Counted from the stretch's first letter, positions 1 through 9,174 are shown. The stretch: 64,000 bases of DNA from Providencia hangzhouensis (GCF_029193595.2 NZ_CP135052.1:2232001-2296000), one strand, 5' to 3'. Notes: a model not told the origin generated them from the sequence alone. Numbers and translations: made by a program.

Positions 1-1
1 T

Positions 2-493
2 AGCTGGCGTTATCTCTACGGTGTTAAAGAGGGCGCTAAACGCGTTGACTTAAATGGTGAAGATTGTGGTGAATTAGATGCAGAACATATTGCTCATGCG
101 CGCCAACAATTAGCCGAGGCTAAAGCTCGCGTTCAAGCACAACGTGCTGAACAAAAAGCACAAAAACGTCCAGCAGCGAAAAAAGCGAGTGAGAAAACCC
201 CTCGTAATCAAGATGCAGCTAAAGAAAAAACGCCTCGTCGCCGTCCGTCAGATAATAAAGAACGCTCGCAAAATACATCTGCTAAAGCCCCTCGTCGTAA
301 TACACCTGCGCCAGAGCAAAATCTGAAATCAGTCACTGATATCAATACCCTTCAAATTGGTCAAACTTTGAAAGTGAAAGTCGGTACCAGTGTGATGGAC
401 GCCTCTGTGCTGGAAATTGCGAAAGATGGTGTTAGGGTTCAATTGCCAACAGGGCTGGCAATGATTGTACGCGCGGAACATTTAAAGTTCTGA
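2..493 (+). CDS. proQ: RNA chaperone ProQ, C-terminal part (5'-truncated by window edge)
   Basis: The reading frame is open from the left edge and ends at TGA 491-493, giving 163 visible residues. It starts inside the end of the FinO-like RNA-binding domain ([17 protein letters not shown]), runs through a long Lys/Arg/Ala/Pro-rich linker, and finishes with the Tudor-like C-terminal domain ([16 protein letters not shown]...[10 protein letters not shown]). ProQ is a global sRNA/mRNA-binding chaperone known from enterobacteria. The next gene, prc, begins 19 bp after the stop, matching the proQ-prc order of E. coli and suggesting co-transcription. The N-terminus and promoter lie outside the window. 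Confidence 0.95.
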   Translation, partial: SWRYLYGVKEGAKRVDLNGEDCGELDAEHIAHARQQLAEAKARVQAQRAEQKAQKRPAAKKASEKTPRNQDAAKEKTPRRRPSDNKERSQNTSAKAPRRNTPAPEQNLKSVTDINTLQIGQTLKVKVGTSVMDASVLEIAKDGVRVQLPTGLAMIVRAEHLKF

Positions 494-512
494 TACGGAG
501 GTCAATCAGGTC

Positions 513-2555
513 ATGAACAAACTTCTTAAAATTGCATTGGTGGTAAGTCTAGCGACTTTTGGCAGTGCAATAGCTAATACTCAAGCAGTGGCTCCGGTCA
601 CTGCGGCTCAGTTACCTGTCTTAAAACAGAGTGCACAGCACGGTACTGTGAGTGAAAGGGTCACCTCTCGGTTTACTCGCTCACATTATCGCCAATTCGA
701 TTTAGACAATGCGTTTTCTGGGAAGATATTTGATCGTTATCTCAATATGTTAGATTTCGGTCATAATGTTTTACTTCAATCCGATATTGACCAATACGCC
801 AAAGATAAAGGCAAAGTGGGTCAGTGGCTTGAGGATGGCAAATTAGATACGTTCTATGACCTGTATAACCTGTCTCAGGAAAGACGTTTCGAGCGCTTTA
901 AATATGCATTGGCTCGTTTAGAGCAACCCATCGATTTAAATGCGACTGATTCTATTGAAGTTGACCGTTCAAAATCACCATGGCCTAAAGATAAGCAAGA
1001 GCTTGATCGTCTATGGGACCAAAAAGTGCGTTATGATTGGTTGAATTTAAAACTATCAGGTAAAGATGATAAAGAAATCAAAGAGAAACTGACAAAACGC
1101 TATAATTTTGCGTTGCGGCGTTTAACGCAAGCGCAAAGTGAAGACGTTTTTCAATTGATAGTTAACTCTTTCGCTCGTGAAATTGATCCACACACAAGTT
1201 ATCTGTCGCCTCGTAATACTGAACAATTTAATTCAGAAATGAGCTTATCATTAGAAGGAATTGGTGCGGTATTACAGCAAGATGACGAAAATACGGTTAT
1301 TAACTCATTAGTTGCTGGGGGGCCAGCTGCTAAAAGTAAAGAGCTAAAAGTCGGCGATAAAATTATCGGTGTTGGCCAAACGGGTAAACCTATTGTTGAT
1401 GTGGTTGGCTGGCGCCTTGATGATGTGGTTGCTTTAATTAAAGGCCCGAAAGGAAGTAAAGTTCGGTTAGAAGTCGTTTCTGATACTAAAGGGGCGAAAC
1501 CTCATATTGTCACCATAGTTCGGGAGCAGATCCGACTGGAAGACCGAGCAGTCAAACTGACGATTAAACAGCAAGGTAAAGATAAAGTTGCTGTTTTAGA
1601 TATTCCTGGTTTTTATGTTGGTTTAACCAATGATGTTAAAACTCAATTGCAAAACTTGGCTAAAGATAATGTTTCCGCATTGGTTATTGATTTACGCGGT
1701 AATGGTGGTGGAGCATTAACCGAAGCGGTCTCTTTATCAGGTTTGTTTATTCCGAAAGGGCCAATTGTTCAAGTTCGTGATAATAACGGTCAAGTTCGCC
1801 AAGATATTGATGATGACGATGTTATTTATTATAAGGGGCCTCTTGTTGTTTTAGTCGACCGCTTTAGTGCATCCGCATCTGAGATTTTTGCTGCAGCAAT
1901 GCAAGATTATGGCAGAGCGATGATTGTTGGGGAACCGACCTTTGGTAAAGGAACTGTTCAGCAGCACCGTAGTTTGAGCCGTGTTTACGATCAAATGCTA
2001 AAACCAGAATGGCCTTCATTAGGTTCTGTCCAATATACCATTCAGAAGTTTTACCGAGTTAATGGTGGTAGCACACAACGTGAAGGTGTAACCCCTGATG
2101 TGATAATGCCTACAGGCCAAGACCCAGCTGAAACTGGAGAAAGCTTTGAGGACAATGCATTACCATGGGATAGTATTCCACCGGCAAAATATACACCTGT
2201 TGGTAATGTGTCTTCTGATTTATCACCAATAAAAACTCAGCATTTGGCACGTATTAGCAAAGACCCTGAATTCAACTATATTGATGAAGATATTGCTCGC
2301 TATAAAGTAAACAAAGAGAGTAAGAATCTTATTTCGCTCAACTATGCAGAGCGCCAAAAAGAAGATTCAGAACTTGAAGCGACAAAATTGAAACGTATAA
2401 ATGAACGTAATACTCGGGAAGGTAAACCACTATTGAAATCAATTGATGATTTGCCTAAAGATTACGAGGGGCCAGACCCATACCTCGATGAAACGGTGAA
2501 AATGGCGATCGACTTAGCTAATCAACATACTAAGCTATTATCAAATAATAAATAA
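513..2555 (+). CDS. prc: Tail-specific periplasmic protease Prc (Tsp)
   Basis: 680 residues, essentially the E. coli Prc length (682). An N-terminal signal peptide covers about residues 1-22. A PDZ domain lies at about 245-330 and the S41-type protease core follows. The catalytic Ser/Lys dyad is readable as S454 in FSASASEIF and K479 in PTFGKGTVQQ, 25 residues apart as in the family. Prc degrades periplasmic proteins with nonpolar C-termini, processes penicillin-binding protein 3, and with NlpI controls peptidoglycan hydrolases. The RBS is GGAGGTC-like (cggaggtcaatcaggtc) before ATG 513. It sits 19 bp behind proQ, and a strong hairpin terminator follows the stop. Confidence 0.97.
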   Translation: MNKLLKIALVVSLATFGSAIANTQAVAPVTAAQLPVLKQSAQHGTVSERVTSRFTRSHYRQFDLDNAFSGKIFDRYLNMLDFGHNVLLQSDIDQYAKDKGKVGQWLEDGKLDTFYDLYNLSQERRFERFKYALARLEQPIDLNATDSIEVDRSKSPWPKDKQELDRLWDQKVRYDWLNLKLSGKDDKEIKEKLTKRYNFALRRLTQAQSEDVFQLIVNSFAREIDPHTSYLSPRNTEQFNSEMSLSLEGIGAVLQQDDENTVINSLVAGGPAAKSKELKVGDKIIGVGQTGKPIVDVVGWRLDDVVALIKGPKGSKVRLEVVSDTKGAKPHIVTIVREQIRLEDRAVKLTIKQQGKDKVAVLDIPGFYVGLTNDVKTQLQNLAKDNVSALVIDLRGNGGGALTEAVSLSGLFIPKGPIVQVRDNNGQVRQDIDDDDVIYYKGPLVVLVDRFSASASEIFAAAMQDYGRAMIVGEPTFGKGTVQQHRSLSRVYDQMLKPEWPSLGSVQYTIQKFYRVNGGSTQREGVTPDVIMPTGQDPAETGESFEDNALPWDSIPPAKYTPVGNVSSDLSPIKTQHLARISKDPEFNYIDEDIARYKVNKESKNLISLNYAERQKEDSELEATKLKRINERNTREGKPLLKSIDDLPKDYEGPDPYLDETVKMAIDLANQHTKLLSNNK

Positions 2556-2580
2556 TATTCTCTTAGTGTTTAACGGAATT

Positions 2581-2608
2581 AAGCCAGCGAAAGCTGGCTT
2601 AATTTTTT
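2581..2608 (+). terminator. Rho-independent terminator of proQ-prc
   Basis: Perfect 8-bp stem AAGCCAGC/GCTGGCTT with a GAAA tetraloop, followed by a T-rich run (aattttttga). It lies 25 bp after the prc stop. Confidence 0.9.
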
Positions 2609-2841
2609 GAGTTTCTTTAACGCTATCTTAATCCGCTTAGAAAATAGAAAATCAAATGTTAATTTATTGTTAATTTTGGTGTTTTTAGTCAGTAGCTATT
2701 AAATTAGTGCAGTTTTATTCTTTATTTATTTTATTTTCCAAAACGACTGACTGAAATTGATGATTAATTATAGGTTTCTTTACCTTTACTTAATTTATCC
2801 TAAACTTTTGGTATAGCTTTCCTTAACAACGAGACAATACC

Positions 2842-3573
2842 ATGCGTAAATTATTTGTAGGATTAATGGCAGTTAGTGTAATGATGATTGCATCTATTAA
2901 TACAGCGAATGCAAGAAATTACCCATGTTCTGGAAGTAAAGGGGGAATAGATCGCTGTGAAGATGGTAAATTTATTTGTAATGATGGTTCAACAAGTCGC
3001 TCAGAGCAAGTGTGTACCATAGAATTAAAAAATGATATTAACAGCAAAGCGAAAGCGGCTGGTGCTTCGATTGGTGCAGGTGTTGCTAAACAATCAAGTA
3101 AACCATCGGTTTCTGACTCAATAAAGAGCACGAGTGATAAAGCCAGTAAAACAGCCTCTGATAAAGCAAGCAAAGCCAGTAAAACAGCCTCTGATAAAGC
3201 AAGCAAAGCCAGTGATAAAGCATCAGATACAGCTAAGATAGTAAAAGAAAAAGCCGCTAAAACGACAGATAAAGAATCAGCAAAAGCGGTGAAAGAAAAA
3301 GCTAGCAAAGCGACAGATAAAGAATCAGTAAAAGCGGTGAAAGAAAAAGCTAGCAAAACGGCAGATAAAGAGCCAGCAAAAGCAGTGAAAGAGAAAGCTA
3401 GCAAAACGACAGATAAAGAGCCAGCAAAAGCAGTGAAAGAGAAAGCTAGCAAAGCGGCAGATAAAGAATCAGCAAAAGCGGTAAAAGAAAAAGCGTCTAA
3501 AGCCAAAGATAAAGAAACAGCTAAGACAGCAAAAGAGAAATCAACAAAATCGACTAAAGAGAAAACTAATTAG
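2842..3573 (+). CDS. Secreted YdcA-like protein with a Lys/Ala-rich tandem-repeat tail
   Basis: 243 residues with no assigned function. A clear signal peptide ends near ANA-24. Residues 25-60 form a small four-cysteine domain (C29, C39, C46, C58; YPCSGSKGGI...FICNDGS) that I recognise as resembling E. coli YdcA, a protein of about 57 residues that ends there. The rest is a highly basic, low-complexity tail: an 11-residue unit (SKTASDKASKA) twice, then seven 16-residue units of the type AKAVKEKASKATDKES at residues 131-242. The tail composition recalls histone-H1-like bacterial proteins such as AlgP or Hc2, but the signal peptide puts this one in the periplasm or outside the cell. The repeats make the opposite strand open for 195 codons by chance. 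It has its own terminator and appears monocistronic. Confidence 0.85.
   Translation: MRKLFVGLMAVSVMMIASINTANARNYPCSGSKGGIDRCEDGKFICNDGSTSRSEQVCTIELKNDINSKAKAAGASIGAGVAKQSSKPSVSDSIKSTSDKASKTASDKASKASKTASDKASKASDKASDTAKIVKEKAAKTTDKESAKAVKEKASKATDKESVKAVKEKASKTADKEPAKAVKEKASKTTDKEPAKAVKEKASKAADKESAKAVKEKASKAKDKETAKTAKEKSTKSTKEKTN
3142..3207 (+). repeat. Perfect 33-bp tandem duplication
   Basis: Two identical adjacent 33-bp copies (3142-3174 and 3175-3207), each encoding 11 residues, lie inside the repeat-protein gene. A partial third copy (gccagt) follows. Complete identity suggests recent slippage duplication. Confidence 0.92.
3232..3567 (+). repeat. Seven 48-bp in-frame tandem repeats
   Basis: Seven consecutive 48-bp units each encode 16 residues (consensus AKAVKEKASKATDKES). 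The central five are almost identical at DNA level, while the outer two have diverged. The array fills residues 131-242 of the secreted Lys-rich protein. Confidence 0.9.
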
Positions 3574-3610
3574 CGCGAGAACTAAACAACAGACAGCGAT
3601 AGAACAGAAT

Positions 3611-3639
3611 AGTGCCACTTAATGTGGCATTATTTTTTA
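3611..3639 (+). terminator. Rho-independent terminator of the repeat-protein gene
   Basis: Stem TGCCAC/GTGGCA, extended by A-T and G-T pairs, with loop TTAAT, followed by tattttttaa. Confidence 0.85.
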
Positions 3640-3990
3640 ATAGAGTGGAAGTAAAAGTAAATATTCATTCATTTGGCAAACAATGTGAGTGATAATATAG
3701 ATAAATACACTAAATTTTTTTTGGTGATTGGCTAACTAGCTTTATCGTTTCAATTACAAATAGCTTTGAATTTAAATGGTTACAAAATGAGCCTTTAAAA
3801 ACAAATGGTTAAATTCTTACTAAAGAAGTTATCATTTATTTAGAGCATAATGATGAGTTTTGAACGCAGCTATGTAAAGTTATGTTATTTTTTAGGGTTT
3901 TCGCGTTAATGCACTTGAAAAAGTGTGAAAAAACCTTATTTATAAAGTAAATTCTACGTATATTTGTTTTTACCAAGGAATACATAAAAA
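3640..3990. other. AT-rich intergenic region upstream of htpX
   Basis: No open frame with a plausible RBS. The region must hold the htpX promoter. A GTAAA followed by a degraded second half near 3873 hints at a CpxR-type site (htpX is Cpx-controlled in E. coli), but the match is too weak to call. Confidence 0.5.
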
Positions 3991-4872
3991 ATGATGAGAA
4001 TTGCTTTATTCTTACTCACAAACTTAGCGGTTATGTTTGTGTTTGGGATAATCCTAAGCTTAACTGGGATCAGAGGTAGTAGTGTCCAAGGCCTCATGAT
4101 CATGGCTGGCCTATTTGGTTTTGGTGGTGCTTTCATATCACTACTGATGTCCAAATGGATGGCTCTAAAATCAGTGGGTGGTGAGGTTATTGAAACTCCA
4201 CGTAACCAAACAGAACAGTGGTTAGTATCAACTGTTGAGCGTCAAGCAAAACAAGTTGGAATTCAGATGCCACAAGTGGCTATTTATCATGCTCCAGATA
4301 TTAACGCGTTTGCAACAGGGGCTCGCCGTGATGCTTCGCTTGTTGCAGTAAGTACTGGGCTATTAGAGAATATGAGCCGTGATGAGGCTGAAGCTGTTAT
4401 CGCTCATGAAATTAGCCACATCGCGAATGGTGACATGGTGACGATGACCTTATTACAAGGTGTGGTGAACACGTTCGTCATCTTTATTTCACGTATTATC
4501 GCACAGGTTGCGGCAGGCTTTATGTCCAACAGTGATAACGAAAGTGAAAGTAGTAATGGTAACCCAATGGTTTATTTTGCGGTTTCCATGGTACTTGAAA
4601 TCGTCTTCGGTATTTTGGCAAGCATCATTACTATGTGGTTCTCTCGTTATCGTGAGTTCCATGCGGACGCGGGTTCTGCAAAATTAGTCGGCCGTGAAAA
4701 GATGATAGCTGCATTGCAACGGTTGAAAACGAGCTATGAGCCACAAGAAGAAGGCCGTTTGATGGCGTTTTGCATCAATGGTCGTGGTAAAGCATTCAGT
4801 GAATTATTTTTATCACACCCACCATTAGACAAACGTATTGAAGCATTGCGCTCAGGTGAATATTTAAAATAG
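3991..4872 (+). CDS. htpX: Membrane zinc metalloprotease HtpX
   Basis: 293 residues, the same length as E. coli HtpX and near-identical over the N-terminal half by eye. Two N-terminal membrane segments (about residues 4-24 and 34-55) precede the M48 protease domain. The zinc motif HEISH is at H139-E140-H143, with the downstream glutamate in REFHAD. Two more hydrophobic segments lie at about 155-215. HtpX works alongside FtsH in removing damaged inner-membrane proteins under envelope stress. Start ATG 3991 has aaggaa upstream; a second ATG three bases later is less likely. It follows prc as in E. coli, except for the inserted repeat-protein gene. Confidence 0.97.
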   Translation: MMRIALFLLTNLAVMFVFGIILSLTGIRGSSVQGLMIMAGLFGFGGAFISLLMSKWMALKSVGGEVIETPRNQTEQWLVSTVERQAKQVGIQMPQVAIYHAPDINAFATGARRDASLVAVSTGLLENMSRDEAEAVIAHEISHIANGDMVTMTLLQGVVNTFVIFISRIIAQVAAGFMSNSDNESESSNGNPMVYFAVSMVLEIVFGILASIITMWFSRYREFHADAGSAKLVGREKMIAALQRLKTSYEPQEEGRLMAFCINGRGKAFSELFLSHPPLDKRIEALRSGEYLK

Positions 4873-4922
4873 CCTAAATAATAGTCTAAAGTTAGCTTTA
4901 AATAGACAACGATTTTAGTATC

Positions 4923-4957
4923 TGCCCAGTAATAATTTAATTACTGGGCATTTTTTA
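4923..4957 (+). terminator. Rho-independent terminator of htpX
   Basis: Perfect 11-bp stem TGCCCAGTAAT/ATTACTGGGCA with a 6-nt loop, followed by ttttttat. Confidence 0.92.
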
Positions 4958-5217
4958 TCTATACAATATGGTAAATATGCTCCCTCAAAATACCCATTCA
5001 TAGCTACAAACTCAATTCTAATTCTGACTCGCAATAAATTGTATTAATAACTGTAATCGATAAATCACAAGTGAGCTTACTCACAATCTTCTATTTTAAA
5101 TGATGAATTACTGAAAATTTGTTCGCTTTTATTTTACTTTTAATCTTTATTAGATTGATAAGGAATTGTTATGAATTCGATTGTTTTGTTAATTAATATG
5201 AATTAATTGGGGGTGGG
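4958..5217. other. Intergenic leader of the AGCS symporter gene
   Basis: AT-rich, with no ORF or RNA seen. It ends in a strong purine-rich RBS (gggggtggg) directly before ATG 5218. Confidence 0.5.
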
Positions 5218-6600
5218 ATGGATTTGATAACTACGTGGTTAAGTGAACTAAATGGAGTGGTTTGGGGAGTACCAATGCTGGTTGGGATCTTAGGCGTTGG
5301 TATTTATATGCAAATCCGGCTTGCATTTTTACCGATAAGAAAAATTGGGACAGGTTTTAAGTTATTGTTTCAAAAGAATGAATCACGGGGTGAGGGACAA
5401 ATATCGCCTTTTAATGCATTAATGACAGCGTTATCGGCAACGATTGGTACAGGGAATATTGCCGGAGTTGCAACCGCAGTGGTCATGGGAGGGCCGGGAG
5501 CGTTATTCTGGATGTGGATGACGGCATTGGTAGGAATGGCAACAAAATATTCTGAGGCGGTGTTAGCTGTTCGTTTTCGTGAAGTCGATAAATATGGCCA
5601 ATATATTGGTGGCCCAATGTACTACATTAAAAATGGATTAGGCCCTAAATGGATTTGGCTGGGAACACTGTTTGCCTTTTTCGGTGCATGTGCCAGTTTT
5701 GGTATCGGCAATACGGTACAAGCGAACTCAGTGGCAGATGTGCTAGAAAGTAACTTTGGCGTGCATAAATGGTTGACCGCAGGGGCTTTAGTTTTATTAG
5801 TTGGTGCGGTATTGATTGGTGGGCTGCGACGTATTTCTGATGTTGCAGGAAAACTTGTCCCATTTATGACTGTTGCCTATTTTGGCGCGGGGGTCATTGT
5901 GCTTGGTATTTATTTTACTGAGATCCCTGCGGCACTTTCTCTGGTTGTTACCTCGGCTTTTAACCCTGTTGCTGCTCAAGGTGGGTTTGCGGGGGCTGCT
6001 GTATGGGCTGCAATACGCTTTGGGGTTGCACGAGGCGTATTTTCCAATGAAGCAGGTTTGGGGAGTGCGCCTATCGCTCATGCCGCTGCAAAAACACAAA
6101 ACCCTATTCGCCAAGGACTCATTGCGATGTTAGGGACATTTATTGACACTATCATTGTGTGCTCTGTCACAGGGTTAACTATCATTATTACTGGTGGTTG
6201 GCTGACCAGTGAAACAGGCGCGACATTAACCGCATCATCATTCCAAACGGCAATTCCCGGTGGAAATTATATTGTTGCTATCGCATTAGCCGTGTTTGCA
6301 TTTACCACTATTCTGGGTTGGAGCTTTTATGGCGAAAAATGTGTGCAATATTTATTTGGGTTGCGAGCAATAAAGCCGTACAGAGTTTTATGGCTGATTG
6401 CTTTACCTATCGGCGCAACACAATCACTTGATTTTGTTTGGTTGTTGGCAGATACACTAAATGCCATGATGGCGATCCCTAATTTGATTGCCTTGTTACT
6501 TTTAAGCCCTGTTGTTTATCGGTTAACACGTGACCATATAAAAGATGTGAACGCAGACAGCATTGATATGGCAAAACAGTTGTACGACAATAAATCATAA
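5218..6600 (+). CDS. Sodium:alanine/glycine symporter, AGCS family
   Basis: 460 residues with about ten hydrophobic segments. The family signature is clear: IGTGNIAG at about residues 76-83, then GGPGALFWMWM and MATKYSEA. The later GVFSNEAGLGSAPIAHA and GWSFYGEKC motifs are also typical of AGCS carriers (E. coli YaaJ, Bacillus AlsT). It imports small neutral amino acids, probably alanine and/or glycine, with sodium across the inner membrane; the exact substrate cannot be read from the sequence. It stands alone between two terminators. A role next to the dadAX alanine pathway is conceivable but not supported by position. Confidence 0.9.
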   Translation: MDLITTWLSELNGVVWGVPMLVGILGVGIYMQIRLAFLPIRKIGTGFKLLFQKNESRGEGQISPFNALMTALSATIGTGNIAGVATAVVMGGPGALFWMWMTALVGMATKYSEAVLAVRFREVDKYGQYIGGPMYYIKNGLGPKWIWLGTLFAFFGACASFGIGNTVQANSVADVLESNFGVHKWLTAGALVLLVGAVLIGGLRRISDVAGKLVPFMTVAYFGAGVIVLGIYFTEIPAALSLVVTSAFNPVAAQGGFAGAAVWAAIRFGVARGVFSNEAGLGSAPIAHAAAKTQNPIRQGLIAMLGTFIDTIIVCSVTGLTIIITGGWLTSETGATLTASSFQTAIPGGNYIVAIALAVFAFTTILGWSFYGEKCVQYLFGLRAIKPYRVLWLIALPIGATQSLDFVWLLADTLNAMMAIPNLIALLLLSPVVYRLTRDHIKDVNADSIDMAKQLYDNKS

Positions 6601-6609
6601 TCTATTGAT

Positions 6610-6646
6610 AATAAGCTTCATTTTAATAGTGAAGCTTATTATTTCA
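6610..6646 (+). terminator. Terminator of the AGCS symporter gene
   Basis: Perfect 11-bp stem AATAAGCTTCA/TGAAGCTTATT with a 9-nt loop, followed by the T-rich atttcatt. AT-rich and so somewhat weak. Confidence 0.75.
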
Positions 6647-6800
6647 TTAATATCTCTCCTCTCATTCATCAAGCCTATCGATAGGTAATATATAAATCAT
6701 CTATTTTTATAGGTAAAATTACGGGATGGCGTTAAATGCGCTATGCTTAGAAGAGAAGTTGTAAACCATGCGTATTTTATAAATTAAACAAGGGGATAGA

Positions 6801-7079
6801 ATGGATATTCTGGAGAAAACGTTATTGTTTGGTAATGATTTTTTGACAACGACAAATCCCGCTAGGTTAGTTCCGTTTAAATTTGAGATCTACCGTTCTG
6901 AGCAAGGTTTTTACCATCGGATTTATAAGCAAGTTGGTATGTCAGGCGCTAACTTTGGGCAAACGTTTGAAGTGTGGGCTTTTGAAGAACAGAAAAGTTG
7001 GGATAAGCAAACCGACGATACAACAGTCGATGAATATATTCAGCATTGCCAAGATATTTATAAACGGAATAATACATAA
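6801..7079 (+). CDS. Small conserved-looking protein of unknown function
   Basis: 92 residues, not recognised. Acidic/aromatic composition (FKFEIYRSEQGFYHRIYKQ, FEVWAFEEQKSWD), no signal peptide or membrane segment, so probably a small soluble cytoplasmic protein. A good RBS (aaggggatagaATG) and an ordinary amino-acid composition support it as real. An out-of-frame alternative at 6883-7086 is less convincing. It is monocistronic, between the AGCS symporter and convergent yecF. Confidence 0.65.
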   Translation: MDILEKTLLFGNDFLTTTNPARLVPFKFEIYRSEQGFYHRIYKQVGMSGANFGQTFEVWAFEEQKSWDKQTDDTTVDEYIQHCQDIYKRNNT

Positions 7080-7082
7080 GTT

Positions 7083-7124
7083 TTAGAAAAAAAAGCCCCC
7101 TTCATAGGGTTCTGAAGGGGGAGC
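7083..7124 (-). terminator. Rho-independent terminator facing yecF
   Basis: Stem CCCCCTTCA/TGAAGGGGG flanked on its left by an A-run, so the U-tract (gctttttttt) is on the minus strand. It terminates leftward transcription from yecF and has no T-run for the rightward gene. Confidence 0.82.
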
Positions 7125-7255
7125 TAAATGAATAAAGAATGGTTTAATTCATGAACAAAGATAGATGATTTTCATGATTAAAACTTAGTTATTTGTGCAG
7201 TTTAAACCACTTTATAGCATGTATATCCTTAAAATAGCATTTATCGCTAAATAAT

Positions 7256-7477
7256 CTATTGGCGATACGCTGTTTTTATCTGTTCTAACGTATTTTTATA
7301 GGTTTCTGCCTGTTTTTCGTCTTCCATTTGTGCAACTTCACGTTGCATCTTGACCAAAATCTTACCTGCATCAGCTTGGCCGATAGCTTTTAGCATATGC
7401 GTTAATAAGTTTTTTAGGCAAGTAACTTCATCTGCTAAGGTATTAACGTTAGGTTCAGTAGGAAAATGGTTTTTCAT
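7256..7477 (-). CDS. yecF: DUF2594 family protein YecF
   Basis: 73 residues, matching the DUF2594 family by the internal blocks LADEVTCLKNLLTHMLKAIG, GQADAGKILVKM and the C-terminal QIKTAYRQ, shared with E. coli YecF (74 residues). It is a predicted soluble helical protein whose function is not known to me; E. coli yecF lies beside the uvrY-uvrC region. It is transcribed alone, leftward, and ends in the strong minus-strand terminator at 7083-7124. Confidence 0.88.
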   Translation of the reverse strand: MKNHFPTEPNVNTLADEVTCLKNLLTHMLKAIGQADAGKILVKMQREVAQMEDEKQAETYKNTLEQIKTAYRQ

Positions 7478-7848
7478 TAAAGCGGTCCTTTAAGCATAAA
7501 AAATAATAGTGAGATTGTAGCATAGAAAGTAATGCGATGTATTTTCAGATAACTGAATGTAATAAATATTCAGATAAATGACTTAAATTTGAACGAATAA
7601 TGAAACAGAATAGTCGAGAGAATAAAAATAAGCAGACATGATATTGTTCTTGCCAATTAGGCAAAGAGGAGCCTTTATGAGTAATGAAAAAATGTGATAC
7701 AATTCACATAAAAAGAGTTATTAGCAACCTAGCTTGCTTAGTGACAACTCAATCCTGTATGAAATACCAATATCCTTTCGCAGCAATTTTTACGCACAAT
7801 TAAACCGTTGTGTATGTTATTTGTGGGAAAGTAAAGGCTAAGAGAAAT
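7478..7848. other. Divergent promoter region between yecF and sotB
   Basis: 371 bp without ORFs, carrying both promoters of the divergent pair. Its notable content is the symmetric CRP-type site at 7691-7710. No RNA gene was recognised. Confidence 0.6.
7691..7710 (+). promoter_or_regulatory. Predicted CRP-cAMP binding site upstream of sotB
   Basis: TGTGA-TACAAT-TCACA at 7693-7708 matches both CRP half-sites perfectly with the correct 6-bp spacer, and A/T flanks it on both sides. It is centred about 148 bp upstream of the sotB ATG. Prediction by eye. Confidence 0.7.
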
Positions 7849-9048
7849 ATGACGCAAGTTTCTAGAAAAACAGCTTGGATCCGTGTAATAGCATTAGCGG
7901 TCGCTGCATTTGTTTTTAACACAACAGAGTTTGTGCCTGTAGCATTACTCAGTGATATTGCAAAAAGCTTTGATATGACGGTCGCACATACTGGATTGAT
8001 GATAACAATCTACGCGTGGGTTGTGGCTTTGATGTCGTTACCTTTAATGCTATTAACCAGTAAAATAGAGCGTCGCAAATTATTAGCTTTTTTATTCGTT
8101 ATTTTTGTTATTAGCCACATTATTTCAGGGTTTGCGTGGAGTTTTGATATTCTAATAGCAGGGCGTATTGGCGTTGCATTATCCCATGCGGTATTTTGGT
8201 CAATTACTGCATCTTTAGCTATTCGGGTTGCTCCTGCAGGTAAAAAAGCCCAAGCTCTTGGGTTATTAGCAACGGGGACCGCTTTAGCGACAGTATTAGG
8301 GCTTCCCCTTGGTCGAGTGGTTGGGCAGTTTTTAGGCTGGCGGGCGACGTTTTTAGGTATTGGTATCATTGCATTATTTACTATGGTTGTGTTGATCCGT
8401 TTTTTACCTCGTTTACCAAGTGAACATTCTGGTTCGTTAAAAAGTGTTCCTATGCTATTCCAACGGCCTGCACTCGTAGGAATGTTCGCATTAACTGTTT
8501 TAGCTGTTACCGCACATTTTACAGCTTACAGCTATATTGAACCTTTTGTTCGAGAGGTTGCATTGCAAAGCCAAAATTTTGCTACTTTACTACTACTGAT
8601 TTTTGGTGGTGCCGGTATTTTCGGAAGCGTAATATTTAGTCGTTACAGCAGCAAGTTTTCATTATCATTTTTACCTGCAGCAATCGCATTTATGACGATT
8701 TGTTTATTATTGCTGATGCCATTAGGTAGAGATGTTTGGTCTTTGGTTATGTTATCAGTGTTCTGGGGAATGGCGATGATGTGCATTGGCTTAGGGATGC
8801 AAGTTAAGGTGATTGATTTATCTCCAGATGCTACTGACTTGGCAATGTCAATTTTCTCTGGAATTTTTAATATTGGTATTGGCGCTGGTGCGCTGTTAGG
8901 TAACCAAGTTATTGTTCATTTGGGGATGACTCAAATTGGTTATATTGGTGGTGCGATCGGTCTGATAGCCTTTGCTTTATGTGTTTATCTATTCAAGCGC
9001 TATAGAGAATCTCTTACTGATAGAATAGACGTAGCTTCAAATCATTAA
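7849..9048 (+). CDS. sotB: MFS sugar/arabinose efflux transporter SotB (YdeA)
   Basis: 399 residues from ATG 7849. An in-frame GTG at 7810 would add 13 residues, but the E. coli protein begins like [10 protein letters not shown]. Twelve hydrophobic segments are present, with DHA1-family motifs such as [21 protein letters not shown] and [11 protein letters not shown]. The C-terminal [12 protein letters not shown] block is also shared with E. coli SotB, which exports arabinose and other sugars and confers IPTG efflux. It is followed by a terminator and the drug exporter emrE. The CRP-type site upstream would fit catabolite control of a sugar exporter, which is inference. Confidence 0.92.
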   Translation: MTQVSRKTAWIRVIALAVAAFVFNTTEFVPVALLSDIAKSFDMTVAHTGLMITIYAWVVALMSLPLMLLTSKIERRKLLAFLFVIFVISHIISGFAWSFDILIAGRIGVALSHAVFWSITASLAIRVAPAGKKAQALGLLATGTALATVLGLPLGRVVGQFLGWRATFLGIGIIALFTMVVLIRFLPRLPSEHSGSLKSVPMLFQRPALVGMFALTVLAVTAHFTAYSYIEPFVREVALQSQNFATLLLLIFGGAGIFGSVIFSRYSSKFSLSFLPAAIAFMTICLLLLMPLGRDVWSLVMLSVFWGMAMMCIGLGMQVKVIDLSPDATDLAMSIFSGIFNIGIGAGALLGNQVIVHLGMTQIGYIGGAIGLIAFALCVYLFKRYRESLTDRIDVASNH

Positions 9049-9076
9049 CTCGTCTTAGCACCATGAAGAAGATATA

Positions 9077-9116
9077 AAAGCTCTGGGTTATTTTCAGGAT
9101 AGACAGAGCTTTTTTG
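9077..9116 (+). terminator. Terminator of sotB
   Basis: Stem AAAGCTCTG/CAGAGCTTT with an 18-nt loop, followed by ttttgttg. Confidence 0.85.
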
Positions 9117-9174
9117 TTGTATATAGGAAAATAATAAGTTTCATTATTACTAATTCTAATAATAAGGAAAGGCG

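Noticed and set aside
144..326. 60-codon Lys-rich frame within proQ
   Set aside because: An out-of-frame reading of the basic proQ linker.
2919..3506. 195-codon open frame on the minus strand inside the repeat-protein gene
   Set aside because: It exists only because the Lys/Ala codon repeats leave the antisense frame free of stops. It has no RBS, and the plus-strand frame has a signal peptide and domain match.
3142..3567. Regularly spaced repeats resembling an array
   Set aside because: Contiguous coding tandem repeats without unique spacers, so not a CRISPR array.
3860..3890. A CpxR box upstream of htpX
   Set aside because: Only one GTAAA half is present; the second half is too degraded to support a call.
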